DNA of 29,494 nucleotides from an uncultured Oscillospiraceae bacterium (GCA_934589705.1 CAKTOH010000017.1:1-29494), one strand, 5' to 3'; shown: positions 1 through 7,541, numbered from the stretch's first letter. Numbers and translations: made by a program. Notes: generated by a model not told the origin, from the letters alone.

Positions 1-2
1 AG

Positions 3-476
3 GATACTGTAACGCCGGTGCTGAAACAGCAGCTTCAGCAATGCGAAACAGAGATTCGCAATGTGATGAAGGCCATCTGCCAGGGCATCCTTACGGATTC
101 TACCAGAGAATGCTTGGAGGAACTGGAACAGCAGCGAGACTCCCTCCGGGGCAGCATTGCCCAGCTCCAGCTGGAACGTAGAAAATTCACCAAGGAAGAA
201 ATCGTGGACTGGGTCAGCCGTTACAAGGATGGCAATATCAACGACCCGGATTATCGCAGAGAAATTATCGATACTTTCGTGAATTCTGTCTTTGTCTACG
301 ACGATAAACTGATCCTGACCTACAATTATAAAGACGGCAGCCAGACTCTGACCCTGCAAGAAATTGAGGCTGCCTTAAGTTCGGATTTAACAGGCATGTG
401 TCCACCAAAAGAGAAAAGCAGCACCACCTCGCAGGGTGGTGCTGCTTTTCTCTTTTGGTGGACAATAAAGATATAG
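3..476 (+). CDS. Serine site-specific recombinase, C-terminal part (5' end outside window)
   Basis: The reading frame is open from the window edge (first whole codon at 3), so this is the last 157 residues of a longer protein. It shows a charged, glutamine-rich coiled-coil stretch (QQCETEIRNVMKAI, then ECLEELEQQRDSLRGSI), followed by a conserved tail with the pattern RREIIDTFVNSVFVYDD. This is how large serine recombinases of the resolvase/invertase family end. The catalytic serine domain would lie upstream and cannot be checked. Such enzymes integrate or excise mobile elements, which suggests the window begins at the edge of one. Oddly, the last ~26 codons read through a perfect 30-bp palindrome (399-464), so the natural C-terminus may have been replaced by palindrome-encoded residues. 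Family assignment is fairly sure; activity is unknown. Confidence 0.75.
   Translation, partial: DTVTPVLKQQLQQCETEIRNVMKAICQGILTDSTRECLEELEQQRDSLRGSIAQLQLERRKFTKEEIVDWVSRYKDGNINDPDYRREIIDTFVNSVFVYDDKLILTYNYKDGSQTLTLQEIEAALSSDLTGMCPPKEKSSTTSQGGAAFLFWWTIKI
399..464. repeat. Perfect 30-bp palindrome, terminator-like, overlapping recombinase 3' end
   Basis: Arms 399-428 and 435-464 are exact reverse complements with a 6-base loop. The right arm contains CTTTTCTCTTTT, so the RNA would be a very stable hairpin with a U-rich 3' arm. No clean T-run follows. It may act as a bidirectional terminator or be the end of a mobile element. Confidence 0.8.
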
Positions 477-785
477 GACTCGAACCCATCTAAATGCAAC
501 AGTCCGGTGGACTGTTGCCATCCGGCGTTTCCGCCGGATGCTCCTTAGTGTTATCGAGTCCTATATCGTCCACCGCGAAGCGCATTCTCAGAGACCGGCA
601 GACTCGAACCCATCTGAATGCAACAGTCCAGTGGACAGTTACCAAAAGCGTCTCCCGCCGGATGCTCCTTAGTGTTATCGAGTCCTATAACGTCCACGCG
701 AAGCGCATTCTCGGAGACCAGTGGACTGTTGCCATCCGGCGTTTCCGCCGGATGCTCCTTAATGTAATCGAGTCCTATATCGTCC
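471..785. repeat. Tandem array of nested-hairpin repeats (2 full copies, 1 truncated)
   Basis: Copy 1 (471-566) is bounded by 13-bp perfect inverted arms (ATATAGGACTCGA at 471-483, its complement at 554-566). Inside are two perfect hairpins: 496-505/509-518 (GCAACAGTCC stem) and 519-527/532-540 (CATCCGGCG stem). Copy 2 (about 599-689) keeps the outer arms but has decayed inner stems. Copy 3 (about 718-780) lacks its left arm and first half-stem. Copies are linked by a conserved ~30-bp spacer containing GCGAAGCGCATTCTC. The arms resemble a tRNA T-arm (GGTTCGAGTCC), but no tRNA can be folded. No gene is supported in 477-821; open frames here only reflect the repeat. Confidence 0.8.
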
Positions 786-788
786 GCC

Positions 789-823
789 AATCATAACCAC
801 CGGAACGGCCGGTGGTTATGATT
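789..823 (-). terminator. Hairpin at the 3' end of the aminotransferase gene
   Basis: Fifteen-bp perfect stem (789-803 with 809-823, loop AACGG) that overlaps the stop codon of the minus-strand aminotransferase. There is no T-run on the minus strand, so it may only protect the 3' end or terminate weakly. Confidence 0.5.
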
Positions 824-2030
824 ATCTTCTGTGCCGCTCCAGGAAGTCGCCCAGCTGCTCCATGGCCTGGGTGATGACCTGAGACTCAGGCAGCATGACA
901 ATCCGGAAGCGCAGGTCCTCGAACCAGTCAAAGCCGTGGCCGGGGATCACCAGCACATGCTTCTCGTGGAGGAACCGCATGGCAAAATCCTCGTCGCTTT
1001 CAAAATCGAACACGTCTTTTTCCAGTCCCGGGAACAGATAGAAGGCCGCCCGGTTGGGAACCTGGGTTACTCCGGGAATCTTCGCCAAAGCCTCCACTGT
1101 GGCCTTGCTCTGCTCGTAAAGCCGACCGCCGGGAACCATCATGGCCCGGGTGCTGTCCCGGTCAGAAAGAGCCGCCGGAATCACCAGCTGGGTCAGGGCG
1201 TTGCCGCACAGCCGCATGGCCGCCAGCTGCATGACCCCCTGCTCAATGCCCGCCAGCTCCTCCTTCGGGCCGGAGAACACCATCCAGCCGCAGCGGAAGC
1301 CGCAGATGATGTGAGATTTTGAAAGGCCGTTGAAGGTGACGCAGGGCACGTCCGGTGCCAGTGCCGCCAGGGAATAGGTAGGCAGATTCTCCAGCACCAG
1401 CCGGTCGTAAATTTCGTCGGCCAGCAGCAGAAGGTGATGCTCCCGGGCAAGCCCGGCGATCTCCAGCAGAGTCTCCTTGCTGTACACCGCACCGGTGGGG
1501 TTATTGGGGTTAATGACCAGGATGGCCTTGGTTCTGGGGGTGATTTTGCGGCGGATATCCTCCAGATCCGGATTCCAGTCATTTTCCGGGGCGCAGCGGT
1601 AGTGCACCGGCTTGCCGCCGCCGAGATACGTATTGTTGCTCCACAGGGAGTAGCAGGGGGACGGCACCAGCACCTCGTCCCCGGTGCCGACGAGAGCCGT
1701 CATCAGCATGGACACCGCCTCGCTGACACCGTTGCAGATGTAAATATCCTCCGGCGTAACGTCTTGCAGACCCCGGCTAACGTGATAGTTCAGAATTGCC
1801 TGACGGGCCTGTGCCATACCCCGGACGTCGCAGTAGGGCACCGCCTTGTCCACCTGCTCCAGAAGGGCGCTGCGGACGCTGTCCGGCAGCTGGAATCCAA
1901 AGTTGCCGGGATTGCCGGTGTTCAGCTTCAGCACCGGGGTTCCGGCGGCCTGCATCCGCAGGGCTTCTACATATAACGGCCCCCGAATGTCCGAGTGGAC
2001 ATGGGCCAGCCGATCCGATTGTGCAATCAT
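822..2030 (-). CDS. Class I/II PLP-dependent aminotransferase, AlaA-like
   Basis: Full-length 402-residue fold-type I aminotransferase. The N-terminus (SDRLAHVHSDIRGPLYVEALRM, then LKLNTGNPGNFGF at about 35-46) is the pattern of the AlaA-type glutamate-pyruvate aminotransferases. Further landmarks are NPNNPTG (174-180), DEIYD (205-209), the Schiff-base lysine K238 in GLSKSH, and a C-terminal FRIVMLP containing the carboxylate-binding arginine. It is probably cytosolic and makes alanine from pyruvate and glutamate, though related enzymes use other amino acids. The start is set by AGAGGAAATACC-ATG. It is monocistronic, separated from the sugar operon upstream by a terminator. Family is certain; exact substrate is inferred. 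Confidence 0.88.
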   Translation of the reverse strand: MIAQSDRLAHVHSDIRGPLYVEALRMQAAGTPVLKLNTGNPGNFGFQLPDSVRSALLEQVDKAVPYCDVRGMAQARQAILNYHVSRGLQDVTPEDIYICNGVSEAVSMLMTALVGTGDEVLVPSPCYSLWSNNTYLGGGKPVHYRCAPENDWNPDLEDIRRKITPRTKAILVINPNNPTGAVYSKETLLEIAGLAREHHLLLLADEIYDRLVLENLPTYSLAALAPDVPCVTFNGLSKSHIICGFRCGWMVFSGPKEELAGIEQGVMQLAAMRLCGNALTQLVIPAALSDRDSTRAMMVPGGRLYEQSKATVEALAKIPGVTQVPNRAAFYLFPGLEKDVFDFESDEDFAMRFLHEKHVLVIPGHGFDWFEDLRFRIVMLPESQVITQAMEQLGDFLERHRR

Positions 2031-2069
2031 GGTATTTCCTCTCTTTATCCAATGAGTAAAGCTTAGGTT

Positions 2070-2098
2070 ATTGTATCACGCTTTCCCCCAAAAAACAA
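2070..2098 (-). promoter_or_regulatory. Promoter of the aminotransferase gene
   Basis: On the minus strand TTGTTT (2093-2098), 17-bp spacer, TACAAT (2070-2075), 40 bases before the start codon. The match to the sigma-A consensus is moderate. Confidence 0.55.
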
Positions 2099-2110
2099 CC
2101 ATAAAAACCG

Positions 2111-2143
2111 TGAAAAAACCGGGGTACATAGAGCGTACCCCGG
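2111..2143 (-). terminator. Intrinsic terminator of the furanose transporter operon
   Basis: Nine-bp GC-rich stem (CCGGGGTAC at 2119-2127 with 2135-2143), followed on the minus strand by TTTTTT (2113-2118). It lies 17 bases after the yjfF-like stop codon. Confidence 0.85.
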
Positions 2144-2159
2144 CATTTTGAAAATCAGC

Positions 2160-3212
2160 TTAATCCTTGGCCTTGTTCTTGCGCAGCAGAACCACGCTCT
2201 GCACCAGCAGGAACAGACAGATCATGGCCGCCACGGTGATGTTCGTCCACCAGGCCTCGTCCAGGCCCAGGGAGGAAACGATGTTCTTGATGGTATTTAA
2301 GGAAAGCACGCCAAAGAAGGTGCCCAGGATGTTGCCAACGCCGCCGGTGAGCATGGTGCCGCCGATGATGGAGGAGGCAATGGCATTCATCTCCGCGCCG
2401 CTGGCATGGCTGGGAGAACCGGAGCCCACATGCAGGAAATACACGAAGCCGCCGATGCCGGCCAGGGTGCTGCACAGCAGATGGGCCAGGAACTTGGTGC
2501 GCTTGACGTTGATGCCCAGCATATTGGCAGAGGCCATATTGCCGCCCACGGCGTAGAAGCTGCGGCCCAGCTTGCCCCATTTCAGGAGGATAAACAGCAG
2601 CAGCACGATCAGCAGTGCCACGATCACGCCGGGCTCCACATAGGCGGGCACATAAATACCGCGCTTGTTGATGCTGCCCATGCCGGGAACGTAGACCCGA
2701 ATGGCTTTGAGCGCCTGGAAGGCCTCGTTGGTCACATTGAACTGGGTGGAGTTTACAATGGTCGTCATGCCCTTGGCAAAGAACATACCGGCGAGCGACA
2801 CGATGAAGGGCTGAATCTCCAGGTAGGCAACCAGGTAGCCCTGCACCAGGCCAAAGGCAACGCCGATGCCCAGAGCCAGCAGCATGGCCGAGCCCACGGT
2901 GCCGCCCTGATAGTCCAGATGCACCGCGCAGCTCATGCACACCAGGGCTGTCAGGGTGCCCACGGAAATATCAATGCCGCCGGTGATCATGACGATGCTC
3001 ATGCCGCAGGACAGAATAATCAGCGCCGCGTTTTCGTTCAGGATGTTGAAGAAGGCCTGGGGCTTCCGGAAGCCGGAACCCAGCACCACCACCGCCAGAG
3101 CGTACATAAGAAGAAACACCGCAATGGTAATGGCCAGCAGCAGATTGGTATCGGACAGATTGCTCAGGCGGGTAGACAGGCGCCCGTTTTTCACCGTAAC
3201 CTTCGGTGCCAT
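2160..3212 (-). CDS. yjfF: Sugar ABC transporter permease, YjfF-like
   Basis: 350-residue inner-membrane permease of the RbsC/MglC (BPD_transp_2) family, with 8-10 hydrophobic segments. It contains the family motif GGIDISVGTL (about 78-87) and a late GGVGNILGTFFGVL loop. It is the last gene of ytfQ-ytfR-ytfT-yjfF; the two permeases are separated by one base and this one has its own AAAGGAGG ribosome site. Two non-identical permeases with one fused ATPase and one binding protein is the layout of the E. coli galactofuranose transporter YtfQRT-YjfF and its L-arabinofuranose relatives. Substrate is inferred from that layout and from the YtfQ-like binding proteins. A cytoplasmic positively charged tail (LLRKNKAKD) ends the protein. 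Confidence 0.85.
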   Translation of the reverse strand: MAPKVTVKNGRLSTRLSNLSDTNLLLAITIAVFLLMYALAVVVLGSGFRKPQAFFNILNENAALIILSCGMSIVMITGGIDISVGTLTALVCMSCAVHLDYQGGTVGSAMLLALGIGVAFGLVQGYLVAYLEIQPFIVSLAGMFFAKGMTTIVNSTQFNVTNEAFQALKAIRVYVPGMGSINKRGIYVPAYVEPGVIVALLIVLLLFILLKWGKLGRSFYAVGGNMASANMLGINVKRTKFLAHLLCSTLAGIGGFVYFLHVGSGSPSHASGAEMNAIASSIIGGTMLTGGVGNILGTFFGVLSLNTIKNIVSSLGLDEAWWTNITVAAMICLFLLVQSVVLLRKNKAKD

Positions 3213-3213
3213 A

Positions 3214-4314
3214 TCACTTCGCCTCCTTTACAGCTTTCGCAGCCCCATGCTGCTTCCAGAGCTTTCCCATCCGCTCCCGGACCACCGGCGCGCTCATGAC
3301 CACCAGGATGATGACCACCACGGCCTTGTAGGCGGGCAGGGCATCGGAAGCCACGTTGAACTTGTACAGGGTGGTGGTCAGGAACTGGATGACATAGGCA
3401 CCCAGGATGGAGCCCCACATATTGAACTTGCCGCCGCCCAGCGCGTTGCCGCCCAGGGCCACTGCCAGAATGGCATCCATTTCGATGTCCTTGGCGATAA
3501 CGGAATAGTTGATGGAGGAGATCCGGCTGACCTTGATGAGGCCCGCCACCGCCACGCACAGACCCAGAATCACATAGGTCAGGAACTTGACGAAGGCCGG
3601 GTCAATGCCGTTCAGGCGAGAAGAGTGGGAGTTGATGCCCACGGACTGGGTCAGCAGTCCCAGAGTTGTGAATTTCAACACCAAAGCAATGACGATCATG
3701 CAGGCAATGGCGATGAACACCGGGGTGGGCACGGGAATGCCGGGAATGAAGTTTCCGAAATAGCCGAACCGGGCCTCGTTGATGATGGGCAGCTCGTTGT
3801 TGTTGATCCAGGCGGCGATGGAGCGGCCGGCGGTGTAGAGGATCAGGGTCGCAACCATGGGCTGAATCTTGAAGTAAGCAACCAGGGTGCCGTTGAAAGC
3901 GCCGAAGAGCATGCTCACCACGCAGGCGGCCAGGAAAGCCAAGATGATGGGAGCCTGCATGGTCTCGGGCCGGGCACCCTGATTGCCGCAGAGCACCCGC
4001 AGAATCACGGAGCCCGCGATGGCGATGTTCGCGCCCACGGAAATATCCTGTCCGCCGGAGGCGGAGGTAACCAGGGTCATGCCGATGGCAAGAATCACCA
4101 GCTCGGAAGCGTTGTTGAGAATCGTGATCAGGTAACCGGACAGCACGGGGTCACCGTTGCTGTTCTGTCCCATGGTAATTTTGAAAAAGCCGGGATCGGC
4201 AATGAGGTTGAAGAGAATCAGCAGCAGGAGCGCCGCCAGCGGAATGAAAATCTGCTGGCGCACTAGGTTTTTCAGCCAGTTGCCGGGCTTTACGGGTGTT
4301 TCCAGTCTTTCCAT
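3214..4314 (-). CDS. ytfT: Sugar ABC transporter permease, YtfT-like
   Basis: 366-residue RbsC-type membrane permease, paired with the following permease to form the channel of a furanose importer. Hydrophobic helices begin with IFIPLAALLLLILFNLI, and the family motif appears as SGGQDISVGANIAIAG. I start it at 4314 (MERLETPV) because GGAGGGGA lies 8 bases before that ATG; an in-frame ATG at 4335 lies upstream of this ribosome site and would overlap the ATPase by 20 bases. There is one base between the ATPase stop and this ATG, so the genes are almost certainly translationally coupled. Confidence 0.85.
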   Translation of the reverse strand: MERLETPVKPGNWLKNLVRQQIFIPLAALLLLILFNLIADPGFFKITMGQNSNGDPVLSGYLITILNNASELVILAIGMTLVTSASGGQDISVGANIAIAGSVILRVLCGNQGARPETMQAPIILAFLAACVVSMLFGAFNGTLVAYFKIQPMVATLILYTAGRSIAAWINNNELPIINEARFGYFGNFIPGIPVPTPVFIAIACMIVIALVLKFTTLGLLTQSVGINSHSSRLNGIDPAFVKFLTYVILGLCVAVAGLIKVSRISSINYSVIAKDIEMDAILAVALGGNALGGGKFNMWGSILGAYVIQFLTTTLYKFNVASDALPAYKAVVVIILVVMSAPVVRERMGKLWKQHGAAKAVKEAK

Positions 4315-4315
4315 A

Positions 4316-5827
4316 TCAGTTCTCCCCTCCGGCAATGGTCGCCATGATTTTGGTCTGGTTCAGGTCGTCGCCGGACAGCTCGCCGACCACCTTCCGGTCA
4401 CGCATGACCACCAGCCGGGAGCAGGTGCGCAGCATCTCGTCGATTTCCGAGGAGATGAAGGTCACGCTCTTGCCCTCGGCGGCCAGGCGAAGCACCAGCT
4501 TCTGAATTTCGATCTTGGTGCCCACGTCGATACCACGGGTGGGCTCGTCCAGGATCAGGTATTTGGGATGGGTCAGCAGCCAACGGGCCAGAATGACCTT
4601 CTGCTGATTGCCGCCGGACAGCTGCTTGATGGGGGTGTCGGCGGAGGCGGTCTTGATTTCGAGCAAGCGGATGTACTCATCGGCGTAGGCCTCGGCCTGG
4701 GCACGGCTGATGGGCTTGAGGAAGCCCTTCATCACCTGCAAAGCCAGGATGATATTCTCCCGGACGGACAGGTCACCTACAATGCCGTCCTGTTTCCGAT
4801 CCTCGGGCAGGTAGCCGATGCCCTGCTTCATGGCGTCCAAAGGCTTATTGATCTTCACCTTCCTGCCGTCCATGAACACCTGACCGCCGGTCTTCTTGTC
4901 CGCACCGAAAATCGCCCGGACGCACTCGCTTCGGCCGGAACCCAGGAGTCCCGTGAAGCCGTTGACCTCGCCCTTATGGATGGCAAAGTCGAAGGGCTTG
5001 ATGCCCTCGGTGCTCGACAGGTCCTTGACCTCCAGCACGGGGGTGCCCATGTCCGCCTTGGCCCCTTCACCGTCATTTTTGATGGAGGCCATGTCGTCCA
5101 GCTCCTTGCCCAGCATTTTGGACACCAGCTTGACCCGGGGCAGATCTTCAATGACATATTCGCCCACCAGCTGGCCGTCCCGAAGGACGGTGATCCGGTC
5201 GCAGACCTCATAGACCTGATCCAGGAAGTGGGTGACGAAGATAATGCCCACGCCCTTGGCCTTCAGATCCCGCATGAGCTTAAAGAGCTTCTCCACCTCC
5301 TGCTCATCCAGAGAGGAGGTAGGTTCGTCCAGAATCAGAACCTTGCACTCCATATCCACCGCCCGGGCGATGGCCACCATCTGCTGCACGGCGATGGAGC
5401 AGCTGCCCAGCTGCTGGGTGGGGGAAGCGGGGATGTCCAGCGCTTCCAGCATTCTGGCCGCCCCGGCATTCATTTTCTTCCAGTTGGTCAAGGCACCCTT
5501 GGTGCGGCCGATATACATATTCTCTGCCACCGTCAGGTTGGGGCAGAGAGTAATTTCCTGATAAACGGTGCTGATGCCCGCGTTCTGGGCATCCTGGGGG
5601 GAGCGGATGGACACCGGGCCGCCCTGCCCTTTGATATGGATTTCGCCGCCGTCCTTTTCATAGACGCCGGTCAGAACCTTGATGAGTGTGGATTTGCCCG
5701 CGCCGTTTTCCCCCATCAGCGCATGGATCTCCCCTTCCCGCAGCGTAAAGTCCACATTTTGCAGAGCCTTGACACCGGGGAAATATTTGCAAATGCCGCG
5801 CATTTGCAGCACTGCTTCTTCTGCCAT
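4316..5827 (-). CDS. ytfR: Sugar ABC transporter ATPase with two fused nucleotide-binding domains, YtfR-like
   Basis: 503-residue duplicated ATPase that powers the importer. Domain 1 has Walker A GENGAGKST (39-47), Walker B LILDEP (164-169) and switch H200, but its signature is degenerate (GSCSIAVQQM instead of LSGGQQQ). Domain 2 has a degenerate Walker A GLLGSGRS (293-300, no P-loop lysine), signature LSGGNQQK (403-410) and Walker B LILDEP (424-429). This split of good and bad sites is normal for RbsA/MglA/YtfR proteins. An ATG at 5833 directly abuts AAGGAGG, so the ATG at 5827, spaced 6 bases from it, is the likelier start. It follows the binding-protein gene after a terminator and a tandem repeat, so it is probably made at lower level. 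Confidence 0.88.
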   Translation of the reverse strand: MAEEAVLQMRGICKYFPGVKALQNVDFTLREGEIHALMGENGAGKSTLIKVLTGVYEKDGGEIHIKGQGGPVSIRSPQDAQNAGISTVYQEITLCPNLTVAENMYIGRTKGALTNWKKMNAGAARMLEALDIPASPTQQLGSCSIAVQQMVAIARAVDMECKVLILDEPTSSLDEQEVEKLFKLMRDLKAKGVGIIFVTHFLDQVYEVCDRITVLRDGQLVGEYVIEDLPRVKLVSKMLGKELDDMASIKNDGEGAKADMGTPVLEVKDLSSTEGIKPFDFAIHKGEVNGFTGLLGSGRSECVRAIFGADKKTGGQVFMDGRKVKINKPLDAMKQGIGYLPEDRKQDGIVGDLSVRENIILALQVMKGFLKPISRAQAEAYADEYIRLLEIKTASADTPIKQLSGGNQQKVILARWLLTHPKYLILDEPTRGIDVGTKIEIQKLVLRLAAEGKSVTFISSEIDEMLRTCSRLVVMRDRKVVGELSGDDLNQTKIMATIAGGEN

Positions 5828-5844
5828 GGTCATCCTCCTTCATG

Positions 5845-5909
5845 TCTGGGATGTCTTAAATCTGGGATGTCTTAAATCTGGGATGTCTTAACATCTGGGA
5901 TATCTTGAG
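5845..5909. repeat. Four tandem copies of a 16-bp repeat between ytfQ and ytfR
   Basis: TCTGGGATGTCTTAAA occurs at 5845-5860 and 5861-5876, then with changes at 5877-5892 and, after one extra base, 5894-5909. It begins 4 bases upstream of the ytfR ribosome site, so it lies in the ytfR leader. Such short arrays change copy number by slippage. Confidence 0.9.
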
Positions 5910-5915
5910 GCGGCT

Positions 5916-5955
5916 CCACACAATTTGGCTGCGGCCCGCAGACACAATTGTGTGG
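5916..5955. repeat. Ten-bp inverted repeat with inner hairpin in the ytfQ-ytfR gap
   Basis: CCACACAATT (5916-5925) is the exact complement of 5946-5955, and encloses a second perfect stem CTGCGG/CCGCAG (5929-5934/5936-5941). It may be an RNA-stabilising structure downstream of the terminator or a protein-binding site. Confidence 0.7.
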
Positions 5956-5966
5956 AATTGCCTCCT

Positions 5967-6008
5967 AAAAAAAGCACGCGGTGCGGCAGGATGCGCCGAA
6001 CCGCGTGC
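5967..6008 (-). terminator. Intrinsic terminator just after the binding-protein gene, within the operon
   Basis: Stem GCACGCGGT/ACCGCGTGC (5974-5982/6000-6008) with an inner CGGC/GCCG pair, followed on the minus strand by seven Ts (5967-5973). It sits 37 bases after the ytfQ-like stop. Partial readthrough would give the binding protein in excess over the transporter, as is common in sugar ABC operons. Confidence 0.85.
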
Positions 6009-6045
6009 CCGGAATTCACTTGACTCTCTTGGGATCCTCAGTCAA

Positions 6046-7071
6046 TCAGATGCCGTAGGTATCCACGTCAGCCTGGGTGATGGTGGAAGCGTCGAAGCCC
6101 TTCTCGTTCATGATGATGGTCTTCTCGGCGGGAGTGTTGCCGGCCTCCAGAGTCTGGATGATGTCGGTGATGTAGGAAGCCTGGAAGGGGTTGCACTGGC
6201 CGTCATAGTTCCAAGCGCCCTTCAGCAGCTCTTCCAGAGCCCACTTGTTGCAGTCGAAGCCCATGACGATCACGTCGCCGTCCACACCGTGGGTGATACC
6301 GGCAGCGTCCAGAGCGGCAACGGCGCCCTTGGCCATGTCGTCGTTCTCAGCGTAGATGACGTTGAAGTCCTTGCCGGAGTCGATGACGGCCTGAACGATC
6401 TGCTGGGCGTTCTCGGCGTTCCACTCGGCGGTCTGCTGGGTGACGATGTTCCAGTTGTCGTTCGCGGCGACCTTCTCGTCCAGAGCGCCGGAACGGCCGA
6501 TCTGAGCGGCGGAACCCATAACGCCCTGAATGTGGATCACATTGTAGACGTCCTTATTCTGGGAAGCCAGCCAGTCAACGGCGGTCTGGCCTTCCTTGGC
6601 CATGTCGGAGACGATGGAAGCGGCGTACAGGCTGGGGTCAGCATCGATGGTACGGTCGAACAGGATGACCTGGATGCCGGCGTCCTGGGCGTCCTTCAGA
6701 ACGGTGTCCCAGCCGGAGGTGCCGGCAGCGGACAGCAGCAGGTAGTCGACTTCGTCCTGGATGAACTTCTGAGCGGCAGCGATCTGCTCCTCGTTCTTCA
6801 GGGAGTAAGCGAAGGAGGCGTCATAGCCGTTCTCCTTGGTGAAGGTGGCCTTCATATCCTTGTCGTTGGCGGTACGGTAGCCGGACTCGTTGGGGTCGTT
6901 GTTGATGATGCCGACCTTGATCAGGCCGTCACCGGCGGGAGCGGCGGGAGCCTCGGCGGCGGGGGCGTCAGCCTTGGGGGCCTCGGTGGCAGCGGGAGCA
7001 GCGTTGCCGCCGCAGGCAGCCAGGGCCAGAACCATGGACAGAACCAGCAGGATACTCAGAAACTTTTTCAT
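6046..7071 (-). CDS. ytfQ: Sugar-binding lipoprotein of the ABC transporter, YtfQ-like
   Basis: 341-residue periplasmic-binding-protein-family lipoprotein. The signal peptide ends in lipobox LAAC with lipidated C20. A proline/alanine-rich tether follows (about 24-48). The mature domain (about 50-341) has the type I sugar-binding pattern: VGIINNDPNESGYR, AAQKFIQDEVDYLLL, GWDTVLKDAQDAGIQVILFDR and YAENDDMAKGAV. These match the E. coli galactofuranose-binding protein YtfQ in order and spacing. It is the first gene of the transporter operon, read from a strong promoter at 7132-7160. It is clearly paralogous to the sensory lipoprotein at 8861-9835. Ligand is probably a furanose (L-arabinofuranose or D-galactofuranose); this is inference. 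Confidence 0.85.
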   Translation of the reverse strand: MKKFLSILLVLSMVLALAACGGNAAPAATEAPKADAPAAEAPAAPAGDGLIKVGIINNDPNESGYRTANDKDMKATFTKENGYDASFAYSLKNEEQIAAAQKFIQDEVDYLLLSAAGTSGWDTVLKDAQDAGIQVILFDRTIDADPSLYAASIVSDMAKEGQTAVDWLASQNKDVYNVIHIQGVMGSAAQIGRSGALDEKVAANDNWNIVTQQTAEWNAENAQQIVQAVIDSGKDFNVIYAENDDMAKGAVAALDAAGITHGVDGDVIVMGFDCNKWALEELLKGAWNYDGQCNPFQASYITDIIQTLEAGNTPAEKTIIMNEKGFDASTITQADVDTYGI

Positions 7072-7131
7072 GCTTTTTTCCTCAACTTTCTTGATTCATT
7101 TTTGGGTTGCTTTCTCAACCCCTCTGCCAGC

Positions 7132-7160
7132 ATTAAAGCACACTTTTCCGTTCGCGTCAA
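7132..7160 (-). promoter_or_regulatory. Promoter of the furanose transporter operon
   Basis: On the minus strand TTGACG (7155-7160), 17-bp spacer, TTTAAT (7132-7137). The untranslated leader would be about 55 bases. This is the best sigma-A match in the 518-bp divergent region 7072-7589. Confidence 0.7.
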
Positions 7161-7201
7161 TAGCTTCTCGTGCACAATGCTCAAGTTCGTATCCTTAAAT
7201 A

Positions 7202-7244
7202 ATACAAATATTCGTGCAGGATTGCTATTTTTGATACAAATATT
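7202..7244. promoter_or_regulatory. Paired 11-bp direct repeats upstream of the transporter promoter
   Basis: ATACAAATATT occurs exactly at 7202-7212 and again at 7234-7244, 32 bp apart, which is three helical turns. The nearer copy is about 42 bp upstream of the -35 box. Direct repeats on one face of DNA suit an AraC-type activator, such as the response regulator encoded at 11241-12863. The binding is inferred. Confidence 0.5.
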
Positions 7245-7301
7245 TCCGGAAGCTCCTCTTTCCGTCAATCCGGTTTGTTTTTTTACGATTTTATTTCCTC
7301 G

Positions 7302-7310
7302 TTTGTACGT
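7302..7310 (+). promoter_or_regulatory. Possible AraR half-operator
   Basis: TTTGTACGT matches the left nine bases of the B. subtilis AraR box (ATTTGTACGTACAAAT as I recall it) but the right half is not conserved. A second, weaker half (CGTACCAAAA) lies at 7371-7380. It is in the region shared by the divergent araR-like and ytfQ-like genes. Confidence 0.3.
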
Positions 7311-7513
7311 TTTCTTAAGGCCATTTCCGGGGAAGGCCCCCCGGTACGGCTTTGGCAACTTGCACACATCCGTACCAAAACGCAACAGCGACCGGAAAAA
7401 AGTTGGTTTTTTTACACAGGATTTTCTCTTCCGACAGCCTGGGCAATCAACCATTGTATCCGAATCTCAGGCATCCTGGCGAAAAACCATAAGAATTTCA
7501 ACGAATTGGGGGG

Positions 7514-7541
7514 TCGCTTTTTTGGCCTCTTCTGCTATAAT
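7514..7541 (+). promoter_or_regulatory. Extended -10 promoter of the AraR-like regulator gene
   Basis: TGCTATAAT (7533-7541) is a perfect -10 box with the extended TGN element; the -35 region is weak. It lies 48 bases upstream of the start codon. Confidence 0.6.

Noticed and set aside
476..620. tRNA gene suggested by GGTTCGAGTCC-like arms
   Set aside because: No acceptor stem, anticodon arm or consistent T-stem can be formed; the motif is the outer arm of a repeat unit.
494..796. 100-codon frame with internal peptide repeats
   Set aside because: The peptide repeats simply translate the DNA hairpin repeats; both strands give similar frames and neither has a good ribosome site placement.
4157..5875. 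572-codon plus-strand frame across the ABC ATPase gene
   Set aside because: Antisense shadow; the residues are low-complexity GHQL-type and the minus strand encodes a complete ATPase.
5845..5909. CRISPR array
   Set aside because: The repeat units are contiguous with no spacers and there are no cas genes.
7068..7454. 128-codon minus-strand frame in the ytfQ-araR gap
   Set aside because: No ribosome site or recognisable domain, overlaps the ytfQ promoter and start codon; more likely control DNA.
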